This document shows positions 6,907 through 15,072 of a stretch of 17,116 nt of DNA, piece after piece; position 1 is the stretch's first letter; every line of letters begins with the position of its first letter. Where the stretch lies: assembly GCA_040757455.1 (NCBI GenBank), contig JBFLXE010000047.1, positions 1 to 17,116 on the forward strand. The letters are read 5' to 3'. Position numbers and translations under genes: made by a program. The notes under the pieces are model-generated. The model worked only from the letters and a program-made list of their open reading frames with translations. It ran no database searches and was not told the origin of the DNA. Source of the stretch: Kmv42 sp040757455. Lineage in GTDB: Bacteria > Nitrospirota > Thermodesulfovibrionia > Thermodesulfovibrionales > SM23-35.

Positions 6907-6932
6907 AATACTGCATTTGGTAGGAGTTTTTT
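6897..6932 (+). terminator. Intrinsic terminator, expression platform of riboswitch copy 2
   Basis: A perfect 12-bp stem (6897-6908 with 6917-6928) encloses an 8-base loop and runs into six T residues (6927-6932). It overlaps the aptamer at 6897-6906 and ends 15 bases before the GTPase start codon. Confidence 0.9.
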
Positions 6933-6947
6933 AGTTTTGAGGGGAAA

Positions 6948-8702
6948 ATGGTTCTCGACAAATATTCTCACCTGAAAGATGAACTTTTAAGATGTATTGA
7001 TTCCGTTGCCACTATTGAAGGCATCCCGGATTGTCCCTGCGAAGAACTGAGAGAGAAAATCCAGGATAATGTGTTTAACCTCGTTGTGCTCGGGCAGTTC
7101 AAGAGAGGAAAAACCACCCTCATCAATGCACTTTTAGGATCAGAGATATTGCCCACAGCAGTCGTCCCTCTAACGTCGATAGCCACTATTCTCAAGCACG
7201 GTGAAGAACTGAAAATTACTGTCTATTTCAATGATGGCAGAGAGACCGAAATTAAGCCTGAAAACCTCCCAGAGTTTGTCACAGAGAAGGGAAATCCAAA
7301 AAATGTTAAGGATGTCCAGGAGGTTATCATCAACTATCCTTCGCCATACCTTAAAGACGGCGTCAGATTGATCGACACTCCTGGTGTCGGCTCTATCTAC
7401 CAGCATAATACGGACATTGCGTATCAGTACCTGCCTAAATCAGATGCAGCCCTTTTTCTCCTTTCAGTAGATCAGCCGGTCGGTCAGGCAGAACTGGACT
7501 TTCTGAAAGATGTACGGGAATACTCAAACAAGATTTTCTTCCTTCAAAACAAAGCTGATTATGTGGACGATGAAGACCTGAAGGAGTCTATTGCTTTCTC
7601 AAAAAAAGTTATAGAGGAGTACATGGATTGCGAAGTAAAGATATTTCCACTTTCGGCAAAACTTGCTCTTGATGGCAAATTAAATGGAAAATTAGAACTT
7701 CTCAGGAAAAGTTTTCTACCTGAATTCGAGAATATCCTGAATACCTTTCTTATGGAGGAAAAAGGCAAGGTGCTCCTCCTTTCAGTGTCAAATTCTCTCC
7801 TAAGAGTTCTCTCTCAGGCATTATTCGAGCTCGGACTAGAAATGAAATCGCTGACCATCCCGGTTGAGGAGCTCAAAGTAAAAATTGAGATATTTGAGAG
7901 CAAGAAAAAAGAGGTAATTCGGGAGAAGCAGGATTTTGATATCCTTCTTGACGGTGAGGTGGACAGGCTCGTGAAAAAAGGACTCGATGAGGACATCGAA
8001 GAATTCAAAAAAGAGACAGCAACTGTTCTGGTTACCGGTCTTGAAAATTTTTATAAGGAAAATAAGTCTCTGTCTTCACAAGAATTGAATAATGCTATGG
8101 AAAGATACGTTATGGAGGAAGTGAAGAATGCCTGTAACAATTGGTGGGCAAAAGAGGACGGGAAACTCGCTACTTCTTTCGAGGCAATATGTGGTAGATT
8201 TATTACAAAGATAAACGAGACCGTTGATGCCCTTTTCAAATTTTCTTCAGAACTCTTTGCGATACCCTTCGAGGTATTCAAGGCAGAAGAGTTATGGACA
8301 GTCAAACCAAGTTTTTATTATAAATTTAAGGAAGAGCCTGTTATGCTCGAGGTTCTTTCAAAGTCCTTTACACTCTCACTTCCAAAATTCGTTGGAGATA
8401 AAATCATTCTCAAGAAGATGAAAGACTATCTACATGAAATGATCGATACCCAGAGTGGCAGAGTTAGATTTGATTTTGCAGAGAGGCTTGATAAGAGCAA
8501 ATTAGATTTCAGGTGGGAGATGTTCGAGAGAATTGAGGCTACTATTGAAGGAATTTCAAAAGCGATCCAAAAAGGCTTGAGTCAGAAATCAAAAGGCGAA
8601 CATGCGGTTGAGGAACGAAAGGCGGTGCTTATAGAAAATGAAAAGAAGATGGATGAAATAAAGGATAGACTCATTCAGATGAGACAAAAAGTATCAGTAT
8701 AA
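6948..8702 (+). CDS. Bacterial dynamin-like GTPase under fluoride riboswitch control
   Basis: A 584-residue protein with an N-terminal dynamin-family GTPase domain (about residues 40-270): P-loop GQFKRGKTT, switch-I threonine in PLTSIAT, DTPGVGS as G3, and NKAD as G4. The remainder is mostly charged, heptad-like helix (for example 290-400 and 520-584), as expected for the bundle/stalk of these proteins. A less charged stretch around 430-500 (ALFKFSSELFAIPFEVF, SKSFTLSLPKFVGDKI) could be the membrane-contacting paddle. Known bacterial members tubulate or fuse membranes and some aid membrane-stress survival. The start ATG follows GAGGGG closely. The fluoride riboswitch and terminator directly upstream imply induction by fluoride. 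No partner dynamin lies next to it. Confidence 0.9.
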   Translation: MVLDKYSHLKDELLRCIDSVATIEGIPDCPCEELREKIQDNVFNLVVLGQFKRGKTTLINALLGSEILPTAVVPLTSIATILKHGEELKITVYFNDGRETEIKPENLPEFVTEKGNPKNVKDVQEVIINYPSPYLKDGVRLIDTPGVGSIYQHNTDIAYQYLPKSDAALFLLSVDQPVGQAELDFLKDVREYSNKIFFLQNKADYVDDEDLKESIAFSKKVIEEYMDCEVKIFPLSAKLALDGKLNGKLELLRKSFLPEFENILNTFLMEEKGKVLLLSVSNSLLRVLSQALFELGLEMKSLTIPVEELKVKIEIFESKKKEVIREKQDFDILLDGEVDRLVKKGLDEDIEEFKKETATVLVTGLENFYKENKSLSSQELNNAMERYVMEEVKNACNNWWAKEDGKLATSFEAICGRFITKINETVDALFKFSSELFAIPFEVFKAEELWTVKPSFYYKFKEEPVMLEVLSKSFTLSLPKFVGDKIILKKMKDYLHEMIDTQSGRVRFDFAERLDKSKLDFRWEMFERIEATIEGISKAIQKGLSQKSKGEHAVEERKAVLIENEKKMDEIKDRLIQMRQKVSV

Positions 8703-8838
8703 GTTCAAAAATTATTGCTTTCAAAATAACCTATAATATAATAAAATCAGAAATGCATTACCTTATTATATAGCAGGCTCATGGATATCAATAATGCCTG
8801 TTATTAAATTTACTGAACTTCATCTCTCGGTATAAAGC

Positions 8839-10002
8839 ATGAACAATCAGAAAAGAACAGCCTTCCGGTTCATCCTTCTTCTGGGGATCGTAAGCTTTTT
8901 CGGCGACATAACTTATGAAGCTGGCAGGAGTGTCACGGGCCCCTATCTTGCCATACTCGGTGCGAGCGCGGGCATAGTGGGCCTAGTCGCGGGCCTTGGC
9001 GAGTTTATCGGCTATGCCCTCCGTATGGTCTCTGGGTATTTTGCAGACCGCACAAGATCCTATTGGCTTCTCACGATCGTCGGGTACGCACTGATCGCTT
9101 CGATTCCTCTCATGGCTGTCGCGGGACATTGGGAGATAGCCGCTGTCTTCCTGGTTATGGAGAGGATGGGGAAAGCTATTAGAACCCCCGCGAGAGATAC
9201 CATACTCTCCCATGCCACCAAGCAAGTTGGCAGGGGTTTTGGCTTCGGCGTGCATGAAGCAATAGACCAGTTTGGAGCCATTATCGGACCTTTAATCTTC
9301 TCTGCGGTTTTTCTTTTAACGGGCGGCTATAGAGAGGGATTTGCTATTTTATGGATACCTGCTGTCCTGACACTGGTTACTCTTTTAATAGCAAAGAGCA
9401 AAGTCCCCTCTCCAGAAAAATTCGAAACAGGAGGTATCCAACAAAAGACAGAAGGCGGGAAGGTGCTTTCAGGGACTTTCTGGTTTTACACATTATTTAT
9501 ATTTCTGAGTGTTGCAGGTTTTGCAAACTTTCAGCTTATCGCCTATCATCTCAAAGTTAAGGAAATTGTTTCTGACCTGCGGATTCCCATATTCTATGCA
9601 ATCGCAATGGGTGTTGATGCGATAGTAGCTCTCATTATTGGCAAGACATATGACAAAATCGGGTTTACTTCACTGATCACAATTCCTATCCTGACCCTCC
9701 CGATTCCTTTCCTTGCATTTTCTCATAATTATAGCTTTGTAATAATCAGTATTGTTCTCTGGGGCGCAGTTATGGGAATTCATGAAACCATTATGCGTGC
9801 GGCAATTGCTGACATTGTTCCAATTGAACGCAGGGGGACTGCATATGGCATTTTTAATACAGTATATGGCATATCCTGGTTTCTGGGAAGTGTCATCATA
9901 GGATTTTTATATGATATTTCCATGAATTTCATATTTTTCTTTGTAGTTTTCATGGAAATAATATCGGTTTTTGTATTTTTTATGTTAAGAAGGAAAAAAT
10001 AG
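8839..10002 (+). CDS. Major facilitator superfamily transporter
   Basis: A 387-residue protein with about 12 membrane segments and an MFS motif-A-like loop between segments 2 and 3 (GYFADRTRSYW). A central charged loop (KSKVPSPEKFETGGIQQKTEGG) separates the two halves. The sequence ERMGKAIRTPARDTILSHA in the first half is typical of a prokaryotic MFS group annotated only as general efflux permeases, so the substrate is unknown. It lies 136 bases after the dynamin-like gene on the same strand. That gap contains AT-rich TATAAT-like sequence and no third aptamer, so it could have its own promoter or share the fluoride-switched transcript. The ribosome site is weak. Confidence 0.85.
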   Translation: MNNQKRTAFRFILLLGIVSFFGDITYEAGRSVTGPYLAILGASAGIVGLVAGLGEFIGYALRMVSGYFADRTRSYWLLTIVGYALIASIPLMAVAGHWEIAAVFLVMERMGKAIRTPARDTILSHATKQVGRGFGFGVHEAIDQFGAIIGPLIFSAVFLLTGGYREGFAILWIPAVLTLVTLLIAKSKVPSPEKFETGGIQQKTEGGKVLSGTFWFYTLFIFLSVAGFANFQLIAYHLKVKEIVSDLRIPIFYAIAMGVDAIVALIIGKTYDKIGFTSLITIPILTLPIPFLAFSHNYSFVIISIVLWGAVMGIHETIMRAAIADIVPIERRGTAYGIFNTVYGISWFLGSVIIGFLYDISMNFIFFFVVFMEIISVFVFFMLRRKK

Positions 10003-10023
10003 ACCTGAATTGCGATAGGCCAG

Positions 10024-10041
10024 AACGAACCAGGGTTCGTT
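10024..10041. repeat. Short perfect palindrome after the MFS gene
   Basis: AACGAACC (10024-10031) and GGTTCGTT (10034-10041) form an 8-bp stem with a 2-base loop. A T-run follows only after about ten bases, so it is a poor terminator; it may belong to the end of the neighbouring IS256-type remnant. Confidence 0.4.
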
Positions 10042-10085
10042 AAGGTCAAGTCCTTTTTCTCCTGTAAAAACGAGAAGGCCTGGTA

Positions 10086-10403
10086 TCACACATTTATGGC
10101 CTCCGTTATCTTTCTTTTCGCCGTTTGTTGAACAGGAGCATCAAGCCCCAGTTCTTTCCTAAGGGCATCGATCTGTTTTAACTCCATCTCGTCCATGACG
10201 ATTCTCCTCCATCGTTTGCTTGCTCGTATCAGAACCGAAAAGACGAGTTTCAGACAACTCTGTTCCGTAAAGAATCCAGGAATGATCTTGGTTCTTCTTC
10301 GCTCCTCTTCAAAGCTCCTTTCGATCAAATTCGTCGTTCTAACGCTCTTTCGATGCCGGACCGGCAGCCTCAGATGCCCCAGGATCGCCTCAAGAGAAAG
10401 ATA
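10086..10403 (-). pseudogene. IS256/mutator-type transposase, C-terminal remnant
   Basis: About 105 residues remain, including HLRLPVRHRKSVRTTNLIER, SFEEERRRTKIIPGFF and SCLKLVFSVLIRASKRW. These match the conserved C-terminal block of IS256-family (mutator-type) DDE transposases. The N-terminal two thirds with the catalytic aspartates are absent. The coding sequence breaks at the inverted repeat (10407-10429) that bounds the RAYT unit, so that element or a deletion tied to it removed the 5' part. Not functional as a transposase. Confidence 0.85.
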
Positions 10404-10406
10404 AAA

Positions 10407-11473
10407 GGGGACGTTGTTGAATAAATTGACTATTAATAATATTGGATGTAGTATATGCAAAATTAAAAACGATGGAGCTTACATATGCCGAGGCAGGCAA
10501 GACTTGATTTTCCGGGGACACTTCACCATGTAATAGTGCGTGGGATAGAAAAGAAGAAAATCGTCTCAGACGATAGGGATAGAAATTCCTTTATTTCACG
10601 TTTAGGAAAAGTAGCTACTGAGACGGGCACTGTTATCTATGCGTGGACTTTAATGACAAATCATGCACATATACTGTTACGAAGCGGGAAAGAAGGACTT
10701 TCGCAACTTATGAGGCGATTACTGACGGGATATGCTGTTACTTATAATCTTAGGCACGGTCGTTACGGACATCTATTTCAGAACCGGTACAAGTCAATCA
10801 TCTGCGATGAAGATGCATATTTGCTCGAACTGGTGCGATACATTCATTTAAATCCCATACGGGCAGGAGTAATTAAGAGCATGGCTGAACTTGATCGTTA
10901 CAGGTACTGTGGGCACAGCGTTTTGATGGGCAGAGTGGCGCATGAATGGCAGGATCGTGATTATATATTGATACAATTTGGCAATAAAGAAGGAGAAGCG
11001 AAGAAAAGATATAGAGAATTCGTAGAGGCAGGAATAAAAGAGGGAGGGCGTCCGGAGCTGGTAGGAGGGGGATTAGTGCGATCACAGGGAGGATGGTCAC
11101 AGGTTCTGACATTAAGGCGCAAAGGAAAAAGAGAGATGTCTGATGAAAGGATACTGGGTAGCGGTGTATTCGTTGAACGAATACTGCAAGAGACTGAGGA
11201 GCGGGTAAGGCAGCAATTCCGGGCATTAAAAAGCGGGAAGAATATAGAAGAAATAATTCGTGCTGCTTGTCGGAAAGAAGGGATAAGCCAAGCAGAGTTA
11301 CAGGGAGGAAGTCGAAGGGGAAGAATACCGGAAGTTCGAACAAAGATAGCGCGCAAACTCGTGAAGGAAGACGGGGTAATTATGGCAGAAGCTGCACGTT
11401 ATCTTGGCGTATCAACATCTGCACTGTCAAAGGCTATGAAATAGTGCAATTCAACTTATTCAACAACGTCCCC
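10407..11473 (+). mobile_element. RAYT transposase unit bounded by 23-bp inverted repeats
   Basis: The segment 10407-10429 and the segment 11451-11473 are inverted complements at 22 of 23 bases (core GGGGACGTTGTTGAATAA). Together they bracket the Y1 transposase gene. The left repeat abuts a truncated IS256 transposase; the right one is repeated further downstream. RAYTs normally act on short palindromic repeats rather than forming terminal-repeat transposons, so this may be a transposase nested between two copies of its own repeat. Confidence 0.65.
10485..11444 (+). CDS. REP-associated tyrosine transposase (RAYT, Y1 HUH family)
   Basis: A 319-residue protein. Residues about 1-165 form a Y1 transposase domain: MPRQARLDFPGTLHHVIVRG at the start, the metal-binding HUH motif as NHAHILL near residue 63, and a candidate nucleophile tyrosine in RYIHLNPIRAGV near residue 125. 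The C-terminal part (about 225-319) looks like DNA-binding helices, ending in a helix-turn-helix-like AEAARYLGVSTSALSKAMK. GGAG seven bases before ATG 10485 supports the start. Such proteins nick and rejoin single-stranded REP-like palindromes. The end of the gene is part of a 64-bp tandem duplication. It appears intact. Confidence 0.9.
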   Translation: MPRQARLDFPGTLHHVIVRGIEKKKIVSDDRDRNSFISRLGKVATETGTVIYAWTLMTNHAHILLRSGKEGLSQLMRRLLTGYAVTYNLRHGRYGHLFQNRYKSIICDEDAYLLELVRYIHLNPIRAGVIKSMAELDRYRYCGHSVLMGRVAHEWQDRDYILIQFGNKEGEAKKRYREFVEAGIKEGGRPELVGGGLVRSQGGWSQVLTLRRKGKREMSDERILGSGVFVERILQETEERVRQQFRALKSGKNIEEIIRAACRKEGISQAELQGGSRRGRIPEVRTKIARKLVKEDGVIMAEAARYLGVSTSALSKAMK

Positions 11474-11608
11474 TATTTATTCCCACACTGTCAAAGGCTA
11501 TGAAATAGTGCAATTCAACTTATTCAACAACGTCCCCTATTTATTCCCCCTATTTATTCCCCACCTATTTATTCCCCACTTATTCAACAACGTCCCCTAT
11601 TTATTCCC
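11422..11608. repeat. 64-bp tandem duplication and CTATTTATTCCCC minisatellite-like array
   Basis: The unit at 11422-11485 (last codons of the RAYT gene plus the inverted repeat plus CCTATTTATTCCC) is repeated at 11486-11549 with a period of 64. Two or three further copies of CTATTTATTCCCC follow, then a partial third copy of the repeat at 11578-11608. The array runs into the 3' end of the HepT gene and supplies its stop codon. Replication slippage or repeated RAYT action could produce it. Confidence 0.85.
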
Positions 11609-12063
11609 TATTTATTCCGCACGACTTTCAGGAAGTTATCGAAGGATTTTTGCCGTAATTGTTTTTTTAAGATGACCGTTAGCTTTTTAATATCACCAAT
11701 GCTTTTTTTGAGGACTCCATACACAATAGCATCATCAATTCTATCATAGCTATGAACAATAATATTTCTCATTCCAATCATTCTGTCAATCAGATTCATA
11801 TATTCTGACGGAAATAAACCATTTTCTTCGAGTATCAGAAAGACCTCCCTGTTGTTCCCGGGTTCTCGAAGTTTTAAATTGGCAATGATCATTTTACCGA
11901 TATCGATAATTGCCTCGATAATCTTTTGCAAATTTCTTTCTGCTGAATCCTTATCTTTCCATGAACTTCTGTATTTTTGAAAGCTCTGATTCCCCTTTTT
12001 TATCTCTGCAAGTCGCTTCAGGCATTCTTCAATCAGTTCAAGCTTTCTGGTATAAATCTCCAT
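11608..12063 (-). CDS. hepT: HepT-like ribonuclease toxin
   Basis: A 151-residue helical protein of the HepT/DUF86 family, recognised by the HEPN nuclease motif R-x4-H followed by x-Y: RNIIVHSY near residue 98. HepT toxins cut RNA and are neutralised when their MntA partner adds AMP units to the motif tyrosine. The upstream mntA-like gene overlaps it by 26 bases, the normal order for this module. The last codons and the TAG stop are formed by the neighbouring repeat array, so the natural C-terminus may have been altered by a few residues. The catalytic motif is intact. Confidence 0.88.
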   Translation of the reverse strand: MEIYTRKLELIEECLKRLAEIKKGNQSFQKYRSSWKDKDSAERNLQKIIEAIIDIGKMIIANLKLREPGNNREVFLILEENGLFPSEYMNLIDRMIGMRNIIVHSYDRIDDAIVYGVLKKSIGDIKKLTVILKKQLRQKSFDNFLKVVRNK

Positions 12064-12484
12064 ATTTCCTTTTCCTCAGATAGAGCAAATAAGGTACAAA
12101 GTCAAAATAATCCCTTTTTACGGCATTCTCGAAATCAATTCTCTGTGCCGTATCACGATCGTATATCAGTGCTCCTTCGGTAATAATCTTATACAAAAGT
12201 GTTAGTGATACATATCTGCCTCTCATATCAAGAACGCTCACTTCTCTATCAATATCCATGATTTTAAGCGCAGAAGAAATGATGGCAGCCACTTTGGATA
12301 TAAGTTGTAATTTTTCGAAATCATTTATTTCAAAAGACGGAAGAATAGCGATATCGATATCACTCTCATTTCGTAATCTGCCCTGAACGATTGAACCATA
12401 GACATATATTGCAGCAATGCCATCAGGTACAGACAATTCTTTTAACTTTGACTCCAAAGAGTGAATTAAATTCTGATATATCAT
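12038..12484 (-). CDS. mntA: MntA-like nucleotidyltransferase antitoxin
   Basis: A 148-residue protein with the minimal nucleotidyltransferase signature GSxxxGR...SDxD, seen as YGSIVQGRLRNESDIDIAI near residue 30. The family AMPylates HepT at the tyrosine of its HEPN motif and silences it. Translation is probably coupled to hepT through the 26-base overlap. No ribosome site precedes ATG 12484; instead a -10 box lies six bases upstream, which predicts a leaderless message. The remaining sequence is helical, as usual. Confidence 0.88.
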   Translation of the reverse strand: MIYQNLIHSLESKLKELSVPDGIAAIYVYGSIVQGRLRNESDIDIAILPSFEINDFEKLQLISKVAAIISSALKIMDIDREVSVLDMRGRYVSLTLLYKIITEGALIYDRDTAQRIDFENAVKRDYFDFVPYLLYLRKRKYGDLYQKA

Positions 12485-12490
12485 GAGGAG

Positions 12491-12519
12491 ATTATAAGAA
12501 TTGATGGGGAAGAATGCAA
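12491..12519 (-). promoter_or_regulatory. Promoter of the mntA-hepT pair, leaderless
   Basis: On the minus strand TTGCAT (12514-12519), a 17-base spacer, and TATAAT (12491-12496). A start seven bases after the -10 box would coincide with the A of ATG 12484. Confidence 0.6.
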
Positions 12520-12538
12520 ATTTGTCCCAGCAGTTTTG

Positions 12539-14341
12539 TTATGGATTCGGATTATCTAATGCCTTTAACATCTCCTCGATAGTTTCCCCGTCTTCCATGA
12601 ATACAGCGGTTTTTAAAACAGGATTATATTCCTTCTCTTTTAGCACCGCGGATATCCTCGAGGCGGCATTCTCAATCATTTGCCTGTCGGCATCGAGGAT
12701 AATAAGGTGATAACAACTACGGTCTTTATGTGTCAGGATTTCATGCCTGCGTATGGTTTTTCTGAGTATCTCGGAAACAGAGATGTAATCACTGTTAGCA
12801 TCAACGCCGGCAAGTTTTATCTGCAACAAACCAAATTGTTTACCGCGCCTTCTGCAAAAGGAGTATATCCTTTCAAAATGTTTTAAAAAGTGTTTCCATG
12901 TAAAAAGTTTCGTTAAAGGATTGATTATCTGCTCAACAGGCTGTTCTACTCTGCGAGGTATTATGAATCTGAACGTACTCCCTTTGCCCCATTCACTTTC
13001 AGCCCATATCCTTCCTCCCTGGAGTTCCACCAATCTTTTTGTTAATATCAATCCGATTCCGGCGCCACTGTGTTTTTTGGTGTAGGGGGACTCAAGTTGT
13101 GTAAATTCCTTAAAGAGCTTGTCTATATCTTCTGGCTTGATGCCTATACATACGATCAGGGTTCCCGCTGGCACAATCATCCAATACCCTCTTTCTGATC
13201 TCTTCCCTGAATGCCGTATCCTCGTATATGGCGTCCCAAAAAGCGTCAGGGTTGGCAAGTTTCTCTTTTGTTGTCCGATAATATTTTGGAAAGTTATCGT
13301 TCATATACTCAAATTGAACAGTAGGATCGACAGAGTTTACCGCGATACCTATAGGAAGATTATCCATGACTGCCCGGATAAAGGCTTCTTTTTCTCTAAG
13401 CACCACTTCCGGGCGCTTGCGCTCCTCGCGCATTCTCAATGTCGAGATACCATATGCAAGGTCATTTGCAAGTTCAGTGAGCAGTATTAGTTCTTCGGTG
13501 TCAAAGGTATCAGGTTCACTTGCATATATTAAAAGTACTCCAAAAATATTTGAACTGGTTTTAAGGGGCAAACCAATAACTGAAGTGTAATCACGTTTTA
13601 GAGCCTCTTCCCGCCATGGCGTTAAAATCATATCAGTTGCGAGGTTCTTGAAAATTGATACCTCACCCTGGACCGCGACCCTGTTCTGAATCATCCCATG
13701 TGATGATATTCAATGTATCGAGATAACCCTCTTCAAACCCAGCTTGTGCTACCGGGCAAACTGTTTTCTTTTCATTCTGCTCAGCATACCCGACCCATGC
13801 TAAACGATATCCTCCGATAGTTACGAGGATCTGACATATCTCATGTAAATAAAGCTGGTTCTTCTGTGGCTCGCACTAATGCCTGGTTGCATTCACTGAG
13901 TGTTTTCAGAGCCCTGTTTACTTTTTTCAGTTCGACCGTACGTTCCTCCACCATTTCTTCAAAGCAGAATGAAGATAACTGCTGTGTGCAGAGCCATTTG
14001 GGTGTAATAACTTATCCCGTGTAGTGTACGGACACCGTAAATATAACCTATAAGACTCAGTAACCCAACCAGAATAATCGCCAATGCGAGAAAGTGTGCA
14101 ATCTGATTGGTCTGCCTCCTCCTTATGTTCAGAAGAAGCAGGGCAACCCCTGTCATTGTAAAGTTGAGTGCAGTGTTTGGTGCCATACGACCCGGGTGAG
14201 AGGTGCCTACCGCACTGGATGATTCATAGAAAAGCAGCTGGTCTATACCAAAATCATAGCCAAAGATATACTCACTGAGCGTAAGGGCGCCCATCATCGC
14301 AACAACAAAAGAAAAAACTCCTGCAATCTGGTCTTCAATAG
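12539..14341 (-). pseudogene. Decayed hybrid membrane sensor kinase (TM-GAF-PAS-HATPase-GGDEF-like)
   Basis: In transcription order: an N-terminal multi-span sensor domain (14330-13960, with TSHPGRMAPNTALNF), a coiled segment (EEMVEERTVELKKVNRALKT), a GAF domain split by at least two frameshifts (near 13843-13860 and 13690), a PAS domain (to about 13150), a HATPase fragment (GIKPEDIDKLFKEF, GAGIGL, GGRIWAES) and a degenerate GGDEF-like tail without a GGDEF motif. The TM segment stops at a TGA just before the coil, and the PAS jumps straight into the middle of the ATPase near 13148, with the whole HisKA phosphoacceptor and the N-box missing. The 5' end directly abuts the tupC stop codon with no start of its own. 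It cannot signal as a kinase. Confidence 0.82.
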
Positions 14342-15064
14342 TTAATAGACCATCTGCCCGGTGATAAACTTGTATGCTCTTTCATCACGCGGATTTTCAA
14401 AGAACTCCTTTTTTGTTCCGTAATCCACAATTTTTGCGTCATACATGAACAGGACTCTGTCAGCGAGCCTCTGAGCCTGAAAAATGTTGTGAGTCACCAT
14501 TATTATTGTCGGACCCCGGCTTTTTCTGATCTCCTTGATAATTTCCTCGATCATGGCTGTGCTGTGAGGGTCAAGTGACGCTGTGGGTTCATCGAGAAAA
14601 AGAATCTCTATAACAATCGCTCTCGCTATACCAAGCCGTTGCATCTCTCCGCTGGAAAGCCTTAACGCATTTAGATTTCTCTTATGATAGAGACCGACAA
14701 ATTCCAGAGCCTCGCTCACTCTGCGGTTAATATCTTTTCGTTGAAATCCGCGTACCTTCAGACCGTAGGCTATGTTATTGAATACCGTCGTATTGAAAAT
14801 TCCCACTTTGGGAAGCACCAGGCTTATCCGCCTCCTGAGCCTGACATCCTTTGTAACAATATTGTTGCCCGAAAAATAGTTCACCTTCCCCTCTTCCGGA
14901 TCTTCAAGAAGGGCACAGATTCTGAGCAATGTGGACTTGCCGCTTCCGTTCGGCCCCATCAGCAGATGAATGCAATCAAAGTCAAAGGAAAAAGAAATAT
15001 CTTTCAGGACAGGTTTGCCGTCGTAGTTTTTGTGGATGTTTTCGAGTACCAGTTTCAGTTTCAT
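14342..15064 (-). CDS. tupC: Tungstate-type ABC transporter ATPase, copy 1
   Basis: A 240-residue ABC ATPase: Walker A GPNGSGKST near residue 38, signature LSSGEMQRLGIARAI, Walker B ILFLDEPT, and the H-loop VTHN. The neighbouring permease is of the TupB tungstate type, which gives the substrate assignment; molybdate cannot be excluded. Compared with the second copy at the right edge, it lacks two residues just before Walker B (AIVIEILFL against AIVLEPEILFL), an in-frame six-base deletion whose effect is unknown. ATG 15064 lies nine bases after the tupB stop codon, suggesting one operon. No tupA binding-protein gene is nearby. Confidence 0.85.
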   Translation of the reverse strand: MKLKLVLENIHKNYDGKPVLKDISFSFDFDCIHLLMGPNGSGKSTLLRICALLEDPEEGKVNYFSGNNIVTKDVRLRRRISLVLPKVGIFNTTVFNNIAYGLKVRGFQRKDINRRVSEALEFVGLYHKRNLNALRLSSGEMQRLGIARAIVIEILFLDEPTASLDPHSTAMIEEIIKEIRKSRGPTIIMVTHNIFQAQRLADRVLFMYDAKIVDYGTKKEFFENPRDERAYKFITGQMVY

Positions 15065-15072
15065 GATATATT

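Noticed and set aside
8703..8838. Third fluoride riboswitch before the MFS gene
   Set aside because: None of the conserved blocks (GGCGATGG, TTCGCC, CTGAT...CCTACC) occurs and there is no terminator stem.
10873..11356. Minus-strand open frames opposite the RAYT gene
   Set aside because: Antisense to an intact transposase; cysteine- and leucine-rich runs are an artefact of complementing charged codons.
11422..11608. Possible CRISPR array
   Set aside because: The repeats are direct and contiguous without unique spacers, include part of a coding region, and no cas genes are present.
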